Translations under genes and position numbers: made by a program | Notes under the pieces: model-generated | Told to the model about the DNA's origin: nothing | The model's database searches: none | Seen by the model: only the letters and a program-made list of their open reading frames with translations | From: Halobacteriales archaeon QS_1_68_20 | GTDB taxonomy: Archaea > Halobacteriota > Halobacteria > Halobacteriales > PXRE01 | Length of the DNA stretch: 64,000 nt | Reading direction: 5' to 3' | Assembly (NCBI GenBank): GCA_003021085.1 | Contig: PXRE01000006.1 | Span: 176,398-240,397, forward strand | Shown: positions 58,726 through 64,000 of the stretch, in pieces | How the letters are laid out: every line of letters begins with the position of its first letter | Position numbering within the stretch: position 1 is the stretch's first letter

Positions 58726-59469
58726 TCAGTCCCGGAGGGTGACGTACACCGACCGCAGCAGGTCCGGCAGGTTCCGGGCGAGGACCCGGGGCGCACCCCA
58801 CCGGGCACCCGCCAGGGCGTCCTCGAGCGCCGCCTGGGCGTCCTCGAACACGCCGGGACCGTGGCCGACCAGCACCCGCTCCACGTCCAGGCCGCCGAGC
58901 GCGTCCCGGGGCGGGAACAACCGGAGGTACGAGATGACCGCCAGGCGCTCGTCCGGCGCGGTCCGGTCGGGCATCGTGATCAGCGAGTCCGCGGCGACGA
59001 GCGTCTTCCGCCCGGGGTGGTACAGGACCGCCTCCTTCCAGGGGAACCGGACGGTCGGAATCGCCCGGAAGCCCGTGTCCGCCAGTTTCCCCTGGAAGCG
59101 TTCGACGGGCGCGTCCAGTTCGCCGGCGATGCCGGACACCCTCGCGGGCAGATAGATCGGAACGTCGTACCGGCCCGCGAACGCCTCGGCGTCCCGGCGG
59201 TGGTAGGTCGAGAGGACGACCACGCCCGCGACGCTCCCGAGGGCCGCCAGCTCGTCGTCGATGGCCTCGGCGTCGACGGGGTCGACGAGCCAGACGGGTG
59301 GGTCGGAACTGTCGCCGTCGGCGTCGTGCCGTGGTCCGTCTTCACCTCCGACGACGAGGGCGTGACTCGTCCGCTGGAACCCCTCGTCGGGGTGGGCCAT
59401 CCACGAGAGGCCGCCGTCCCAGCGGTGGATCACCTCGCCCGGACCGGCCCCGTACTCCTTCAGCGGCAT
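58726..59469 (-). CDS. Metallo-beta-lactamase-fold-like protein without intact metal motif
   Basis: A 247-residue protein from ATG 59467-59469 (MPLKEYGAGPGEVIHRWDGG), where TATA-like cgtttatgg about 27 bases upstream supports the start. The MBL-like pattern is seen in VWLVDPVDAEAIDDELAALG, GVVVLSTYHRRDAEAFAGRY (where H-x-H-x-D-H should be), LYHPGRKTLVAADSLITMPD and DVERVLVGHGPGVFEDAQAA. The canonical HxHxDH is reduced to YHRRDAE, so catalysis is doubtful. Function unknown. Confidence 0.6.
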   Translation of the reverse strand: MPLKEYGAGPGEVIHRWDGGLSWMAHPDEGFQRTSHALVVGGEDGPRHDADGDSSDPPVWLVDPVDAEAIDDELAALGSVAGVVVLSTYHRRDAEAFAGRYDVPIYLPARVSGIAGELDAPVERFQGKLADTGFRAIPTVRFPWKEAVLYHPGRKTLVAADSLITMPDRTAPDERLAVISYLRLFPPRDALGGLDVERVLVGHGPGVFEDAQAALEDALAGARWGAPRVLARNLPDLLRSVYVTLRD

Positions 59470-59596
59470 AGCCGGGTCTTCGTGCGACGGCGCCATAAAC
59501 GACCCCATTCTGCCGTTCGACGTGACCAGGTGACGCTGTCCGGCGTCCGGGCCGACGAAACACCCGGGTCGAGCCGTCCGTCCGCTTCTAGAACTG

Positions 59597-60581
59597 CTAC
59601 ATCCGTATCTCGACGTTGTCGAGGTAGCCCCAGTCGACCTTCACGTTGAACTCGCCCCGGATGCGGAGGTCGTCCAGGTCTCGGAGTACCGCCTGTATCT
59701 GGCTCTTCGTGGCAGGAGTACCGTCCCCTCCCTGGTTTTCACCATCCAGGCGGCCGACTCGTCGAGACGCACGGTGTAGGAGGTCCAGACCCCCGAGGAG
59801 CCACCGCCAGGGTGCGTACTCGTCCCGCCGTGGTCGTACTTCAGCGTCGTCCCGCCGCTCCGGAGCCTGACGTCCGGATCCGAGAACTGGTCGGTGGCCT
59901 TCGAGTACTCCTGCATGAGGTCGTAGTTCAGCGTCCCGCCGTAGAACGCGGACATATCGCCCAGGAACTTGTCGGGGGCCACGAAGTTCGTCGTGTGGCC
60001 GGAGACGTTGTCCCTGGCAGAGATCGACGGCGCGGGATTGCCCTCGTTCGTCTCGTGGTCGGGTACGTTCGAGAGCCCCTGGGCGTAGCCACCTGCCAGC
60101 CGTCGGCGCCGCTCCCGAAGTCGCTGGCCGGTGCGGGCGTCACGGTGAACGTGGTGGAACACTCCGTTCCACCCATCACGACGTAGACCGTGTAGTCGTC
60201 CGCGGCAGTCTCGTTGGTGACGGCCCCGTATTCGAGGACGACTTTCCCGCCGTCGGCGAGGGTGAGGTCGTTGCCGAACGTGAAACTCAACCCGCCCGCG
60301 TCGCTGACGTCGGTCACCGGTTCGGACGTGAACGTGCCGTCGGGTTCCTCAAACCCGGACCGGCGGACGTCCCCCGGCTCGACGCCGCCCGCGTCGAAGT
60401 CGCCGTCGTAGGCGACCATGACGTCGGACACTGACTCACCGTCGAGCGTCGACCCGACCGGCGCTTCGACGCTGTGGACGCTCGCGGCCGCGCCGGCCGT
60501 GTCCGGACTGGCGCTGATCGAGACCGGATTCCCCTCACAGTCGCGTTCGGTACACCCGGCGAGCATCACCCCGAAACCCAC
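59597..60581 (-). pseudogene. Lipoprotein with laminin-IV-like domain, two frameshifts
   Basis: The first frame encodes GVMLAGCTERDCEGNP (lipobox MLAGC) and a beta-rich domain (SVEAPVGSTLDGESVSDVMV, LSFTFGNDLTLADGGKVVLE, TECSTTFTVTPAPASDF). Near 60088 the frame shifts into GGYAQGLSNVPDHETNEGNP, TTNFVAPDKFLGDMSAFYGG, TLNYDLMQEYSKATDQFSDP, DVRLRSGGTTLKYDHGGTST and TSYTVRLDESAAWM, matching laminin IV (laminin B) domains, where F-L-G-D and Y-G-G are conserved. Near 59719 a second shift is needed to reach ATKSQIQAVLRDLDDLRIRG and the stop at 59597-59599. Laminin-IV is known mainly in animals; the function in archaea is unknown. The true start is unclear; a TAG blocks extension upstream. Confidence 0.6.
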
Positions 60582-60759
60582 TATTTTCTATATCCCACGT
60601 ATTCTTCTCGGTCGACCGGGCTGGTTCACCGGCCGCCGACTCCTGTCGCTGGATTAGTCACGAACTCCGGCGGACTCCCGTGGTCCCGACCGCGACAGGT
60701 GAGCCCCGGCGGTCGGCGGACCCGACAGACTGACGCCGCTGTACGTCGGACGGTGACCC

Positions 60760-61044
60760 ATGACCGCGGACCTCCACGAGAAGACCGACCGGTACGAGCG
60801 ACTGCTCTCGGAGGCGCTTGCGGCCGCCGAGGTGGGTGTCCCGGAGGGGACGCCGTTGCACGAGGCGGCCCTGGAGTGCCGGGAGATGGCCGAGGCCTAC
60901 CTGGACGACGGCCGCCACTTCCGGGAGGACGACGACCCCGTTAACGCCCTCGCGGCGTTCTCGTACGGTCACGCCTGGCTGGACGCCGGTGCGCGGATGG
61001 GCCTGTTCGACGTGCCGACCGAGGGCGAGTTGTTCACGACGTAG
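60760..61044 (+). CDS. DUF357-family helical protein
   Basis: A 94-residue archaeal protein of unknown function (COG1849 type). MTADLHEKTDRYERLLSEAL, AAAEVGVPEGTPLHEAALEC, EMAEAYLDDGRHFREDDDPV and NALAAFSYGHAWLDAGARMG form the helical core; the end LFDVPTEGELFTT is typical of the family. The ATG at 60760 and length agree. It is followed after 52 bases by an ArsR-type regulator in the same orientation. Confidence 0.85.
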   Translation: MTADLHEKTDRYERLLSEALAAAEVGVPEGTPLHEAALECREMAEAYLDDGRHFREDDDPVNALAAFSYGHAWLDAGARMGLFDVPTEGELFTT

Positions 61045-61096
61045 GCGGATTTCAACGGCGGTACACTTACGGGCCAGCCCTCGTTCCGTCAGGGTG

Positions 61097-61372
61097 ATGG
61101 AGGCGGTCCTGTGGTACGTGCTGACCGGGACGCGCGGCGGTGAGAACCGCGTTCGCATCCTGAAGGCGCTGGACCAGCGGCCACGGAACGCCAACCAGCT
61201 CGCCGAGGAACTGGACCTGGACTACAAGACCGTCCGGCACCACCTCGACGTGCTCGTCGACAACGACATCGTCACCTCCAGCGGGGACGACTACGGCGCG
61301 ATCTACATGCCGACCGAACAGGCGCGGGACCACTGGGACGTCATCGAGACCATCATCGAAGAGGTGGAATGA
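61097..61372 (+). CDS. ArsR-family winged-helix transcriptional regulator
   Basis: A 91-residue HTH protein from ATG 61097: MEAVLWYVLTGTRGGENRVR, ILKALDQRPRNANQLAEELD, LDYKTVRHHLDVLVDNDIVT then SSGDDYGAIYMPTEQARDHW. This is the haloarchaeal small winged-helix type, in which NANQLAxxLxLDYKTVRHHLD is very conserved. A TATA-like gtacacttacg lies about 30 bases before the start. A small membrane protein gene follows with its own promoter (aagagtataaacgag near 61390). Regulated genes unknown. Confidence 0.85.
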   Translation: MEAVLWYVLTGTRGGENRVRILKALDQRPRNANQLAEELDLDYKTVRHHLDVLVDNDIVTSSGDDYGAIYMPTEQARDHWDVIETIIEEVE

Positions 61373-61427
61373 GTATGGCCGAAATCGGGAAAGAGTATAA
61401 ACGAGTGCGGTCGTCAGGGAGGAACAG

Positions 61428-61739
61428 ATGGGGCTGTTGATCCAACTGGCGCAGGCCGCGACTGCGTTGAACATCGTGCTGCTGGCAGCCCTCGCAGCAA
61501 TCTGGGGCCGCAATTACCGGCGGTTACGGTCGAAGCACGCCCTCGGTCTGCTGGTGTTCTCGCTGCTTTTGCTCTCCCAGAACGGCCTCTCGCTGTACTA
61601 CTACCTGTGGGACCCGACGCTGTCGGACTGGTTCCGCGATCCGGAACTCGTGCCCACGGTCGCCATGCGTGGCCTGATGATGCTCGACATGCTCCAGCTC
61701 GCCGCCGTCGGCTTCCTCGTCTGGGTCACCGTCGACTGA
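61428..61739 (+). CDS. Small membrane protein paired with the ArsR-type regulator
   Basis: A 103-residue protein with three hydrophobic segments: LLIQLAQAATALNIVLLAAL, LGLLVFSLLLLSQNGLSLYY and MLDMLQLAAVGFLVWVTVD, with a loop WDPTLSDWFRDPELVPTVAM. TATA-like gtataaac about 30 bases before ATG 61428 indicates leaderless transcription. In haloarchaea such proteins often follow this kind of regulator. Function unknown. Confidence 0.65.
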   Translation: MGLLIQLAQAATALNIVLLAALAAIWGRNYRRLRSKHALGLLVFSLLLLSQNGLSLYYYLWDPTLSDWFRDPELVPTVAMRGLMMLDMLQLAAVGFLVWVTVD

Positions 61740-61955
61740 TCGAGCGGGTTCGTCTGCTGGTGGTCTCGGTCTGCGTTCGTTCTTCCGGGACGATTGCGTT
61801 TTCGCGTCGAAGGTAGCTCCCAGGGCTCTGGGTTACGTGGGAACCATCGTTGATTCTCGGCGCGCGCGTTGCTCCCGCGCGTTGGGACTCGAGTTACGCC
61901 GCTACCACCCGATCACGGACACGACGAGAACGTCCAGAATCCGAATGGAGATCGA

Positions 61956-62717
61956 CTATTCTCCCTTCGCTTCACCGGAGACCAGTTGATCCGACGAGAG
62001 GAACTGGAACTCCGAATCCGCGTCCGTTTCCCCGCCGTTCTGGAGGGACTGCCGGATCTCGACTTCCAGGCTCGCCATCTGGAGCGCCTCCTCGACGTTG
62101 CCCGAAGTCGGCTGGTCGTGAGGGTCAAGCACCGCGCGTTCCTCGTCGACGACGTGGGGGTTCTCGATGACCCCGTCGGTGGCCTGGCTACGGATCTCCG
62201 CGAACGCGAGTTCGAGCGCAGTGTCCTGCCGGAGTCGCTCGTAGGACGGGACCGTCGCCTCCCGCCGCAGTTCCCGCAGCGACCGGCGTTCCCGCGGCGA
62301 GTCCGCGCGCAGTAACTCCGCGACGGACCTCTCCGCGGCGGGCGGGGATTCGTGGCGCAACTCCACCTCGGCGTTTCGCGCGTAACGGCGGGCCTTGGCG
62401 AACCCCGCCGCGGCGTCCCGGCGCGCCTGCCCGGCGAGTTCGAGGTACTCGCAGGCGTCCGCCAGGAGGTCCCGGACCTTCGTACGACGGGTGGCACTCT
62501 GGGCGTTGACCAGTCGCTGTCGGGCGAGTTCAGCCTCGTCCAGGTTGGTCAGGTTGGCCAGGTGGTGGGCCTCGAACAGCGCCGCCTCGATGAACTCCTG
62601 GGGCGAGGGCTGGTCGTCGTCCGCGTCGGCGGCCTCCTCGTCCGCCTCCGCCGGGGCCGACGATTCGCCCTCTGCTACCGACGTGACGGCCCCCTCGTCG
62701 CCCGGCGAGTCTCCCAT
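61956..62717 (-). CDS. Helical haloarchaeal protein of unknown function
   Basis: A 253-residue protein: an acidic N-terminus (EADEEAADADDDQPSPQEFI), then helices FEAHHLANLTNLDEAELARQ, KVRDLLADACEYLELAGQAR, RYARNAEVELRHESPPAAER and LEVEIRQSLQNGGETDADSE, with a terminal hydrophilic stretch. Composition suggests a cytoplasmic helical bundle. I cannot assign a family or function. ATG 62715-62717. Confidence 0.6.
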   Translation of the reverse strand: MGDSPGDEGAVTSVAEGESSAPAEADEEAADADDDQPSPQEFIEAALFEAHHLANLTNLDEAELARQRLVNAQSATRRTKVRDLLADACEYLELAGQARRDAAAGFAKARRYARNAEVELRHESPPAAERSVAELLRADSPRERRSLRELRREATVPSYERLRQDTALELAFAEIRSQATDGVIENPHVVDEERAVLDPHDQPTSGNVEEALQMASLEVEIRQSLQNGGETDADSEFQFLSSDQLVSGEAKGE

Positions 62718-62802
62718 GCGGGAGTCACTCGACGTCGCGACACTTCAAACCGCCGGCCGACCGGCCGTCACCCTTAATTACGGGTTCGACTGGGTGAACA
62801 CC

Positions 62803-63516
62803 TCACGCCTCGCCGTAGACGGGAACCGCAGCACCGCTGGTCGGCGCCGCGGCGTCCGACAGCAAGAAGGCCGTCACGCCGGCGATCTCCTCGGGGTCGA
62901 CCCACTCGTCGTGGTCGGCGTCGGGCATCATCTCGCGGTTGGCCGGCGTGTCGATGACGCTGGGCATCACGGCGTTCGCCCGCACCTCGCCCTGGTTCTC
63001 CGCCGCGATGGTCTCGGTGAGGATGCGCACGCCCGCCTTCGCCGCGCGGTAGGGACCGTCGCCCTCGCCGCCCTCCAAGGAGGCGCGGGCGCTCACCGAG
63101 ACGATCGCACCATCCGCCTCCCGGAGGTGCGGGACGGCGTGCTTGCAGGCCAGGAACATCGTCTTGAGGTTCACGTCCAGCAGGAAGTCGAACTCGTCGG
63201 CCTCCGTCTCGTCGATGGGCGTCCCGCCGCGCCAGGTGCCTGCAACGTTGCAGAGCTGGTCGAGGCGGCCGTGTTCGGCCACGACGGCCTCCACTGTCTC
63301 GCGGACGTCGTCCTCGTCGGTGAAATCCGCCTCGTAGAAGTCGGCGGCGCCAGGGTCCAGCAGGGCGTCCTCGTCGTCCGGCGCCACGAGGTCGGTCGCC
63401 GCGACAGTCGCGCCGGCGTCGTTGAGGTACTCCACGACCGCACTGCCGAGCGCGCCGGAAGCCCCGGTCACCAGCGCCACGCTCCCGTCGAAGTCGAACG
63501 CTGCGTCGGTGGGCAT
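62803..63516 (-). CDS. Short-chain dehydrogenase/reductase (SDR)
   Basis: A 237-residue NAD(P)-dependent oxidoreductase. GSVALVTGASGALGSAVVEY has the TGxxxGxG dinucleotide loop; LCNVAGTWRGGTPIDETEAD the N-A-G motif; AIVSVSARASLEGG the catalytic Ser; and GPYRAAKAGVRILTETIAAE the YxxxK pair. VRANAVMPSVIDTPANREMM fits the SDR C-terminal side. Substrate unknown. ATG 63514-63516; TATA-like cgtttatccgc on the coding strand lies 25-30 bases upstream. Confidence 0.88.
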   Translation of the reverse strand: MPTDAAFDFDGSVALVTGASGALGSAVVEYLNDAGATVAATDLVAPDDEDALLDPGAADFYEADFTDEDDVRETVEAVVAEHGRLDQLCNVAGTWRGGTPIDETEADEFDFLLDVNLKTMFLACKHAVPHLREADGAIVSVSARASLEGGEGDGPYRAAKAGVRILTETIAAENQGEVRANAVMPSVIDTPANREMMPDADHDEWVDPEEIAGVTAFLLSDAAAPTSGAAVPVYGEA

Positions 63517-63740
63517 GGTCGTCGTTCATCCGCCGTGCGGATAAACGTGGGTGCCAGGGGCGGGTGGAGTGCGTAATTGGGAGGAAAGGACGTTGACGTC
63601 TCCCGCCCCCGCGTCCAGCCGCTTCGTGGTTGACGAGGCAAACGCTAGCGACCACTTGGCCTAGGGGCCGACCTCACGCCTCCCCAACCGTGCGGTCGCC
63701 ACGAGCGGCGACCGCGCGGGCCGTGGCGGTTGCTCAAGGT
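63517..63740. other. Intergenic region with a reverse copy of the GGGGAGG motif
   Basis: No gene is recognised. cctcacgcctccccaacc at about 63672-63689 is the reverse complement of a motif near 19514-19528, and ggtcgcc/ggcgacc pairs (63696-63713) form a strong hairpin just before the palindrome. A TATA box for the SDR gene sits near 63540. Confidence 0.45.
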
Positions 63741-63770
63741 TATATGAACATATGCACATATATTCATATA
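63741..63770. repeat. 30-base AT-rich palindrome, copy 2
   Basis: tatatgaacatatg (63741-63754) and catatattcatata (63757-63770) pair with one mismatch around ca. In reverse complement it is nearly identical to the copy at 19640-19669. Confidence 0.7.
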
Positions 63771-63876
63771 TGCCCTCACAGCCTGCAGTGGCGCGCGCTG
63801 GTGAGCGTGTCGCCGCAGGCGACCGCGAACCGACACCGCGCGAGGTCCCCGCGAGTGAAACGAGCGGGGGCTCGTC

Positions 63877-64000
63877 AGCGCTTGCTCTCCCGGTGTCTCC
63901 GGCGAGCCGTGCGAGCCGGAGGCTCGGGAGCGCTTGCTCTCCCGGTGTCTCCGGCGAGCCGTGCGAGCCGGAGGCTCGGGAGCGCTTGCTCTCCCGGTGT
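63877..64000. repeat. 52-bp tandem repeat running off the window
   Basis: agcgcttgctctcccggtgt and the next 32 bases repeat with a period of 52 (starts 63877, 63929 and 63981), with no visible difference between copies; at least 2.4 copies are seen before the edge. The unit contains ctccggcgagccgtgcgagc, partly palindromic (ccggag). Confidence 0.85.

Noticed and set aside
63877..64000. CRISPR array at the window edge
   Set aside because: The 52-bp copies are directly adjacent without unique spacers and no cas genes are near; it is a plain tandem repeat.

Overview
This window is haloarchaeal (class Halobacteria). GC content is high, predicted proteins are strongly acidic, TATA-like boxes lie about 25-30 bases before many leaderless starts, one tRNA carries an archaeal intron, and the ribosomal genes are in archaeal order. 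Family-level placement cannot be made from sequence reading alone.

Layout. 1-10058 (minus strand): the S10/spc ribosomal operon from a SPOUT methyltransferase and L3 through L4, L23, L2, S19, L22, S3, L29, Rnp1, S17, L14, L24, S4e, an L5-S14 fusion, S8, L6 and a partial L32e. 10.2-17.5 kb: two histidine kinases (one frameshifted), tRNA-Gly, a thiamine-binding protein, a universal stress protein, membrane proteins, a HicBA toxin-antitoxin pair and an intron-containing tRNA-Met. 17.6-31.6 kb: housekeeping and accessory genes including tandem PQQ-type sugar dehydrogenases, MoaB, an alcohol dehydrogenase, an RNA-ligase-fold protein, an FAH-family hydrolase and deoxyhypusine synthase. 31.7-45 kb: an MgtE relic, a TrmB regulator, a haloarchaeal-type thiolase, Nif3, agmatinase, eIF5A, an aminotransferase, halocyanin, an ABC1 kinase, Hsp20 and PAP2. 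45.2-49 kb: the rpa1-rpap1-rpe single-strand-binding operon. 49-53.3 kb: decayed and repeat-rich DNA around a DUF5806 gene, then a riboflavin-pathway reductase. 53.3-57.5 kb: a relatively AT-rich island with a winged-helix regulator, a 63-residue protein, a CHAT-type protease and its partner. 57.5-64 kb: thioredoxin reductase, MBL-like protein, a laminin-IV-like lipoprotein, DUF357, an ArsR regulator, an SDR enzyme, then palindromes and a 52-bp tandem repeat at the edge.

Three genes here form one pathway: eIF5A, agmatinase next to it, and deoxyhypusine synthase, which fits hypusine formation from agmatine in halophilic archaea. 

The most striking feature is damage. At least eight genes carry one-base or few-base frameshifts, several of them in G/C runs, and at least six loci keep a recognisable gene start and gene end but have lost the middle (L5-S14, a HAD enzyme, DUF433-DUF5615, MgtE, a heme-NO-binding protein, a V4R-like protein). 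Because L5 and S14 are essential, part of this is probably sequencing or assembly error, and this should be settled before any biological reading. Independent of that, two conserved enzymes carry a related GC-rich palindromic in-frame insert of about 51-54 bp, and the CHAT island is the best candidate for an undescribed system.
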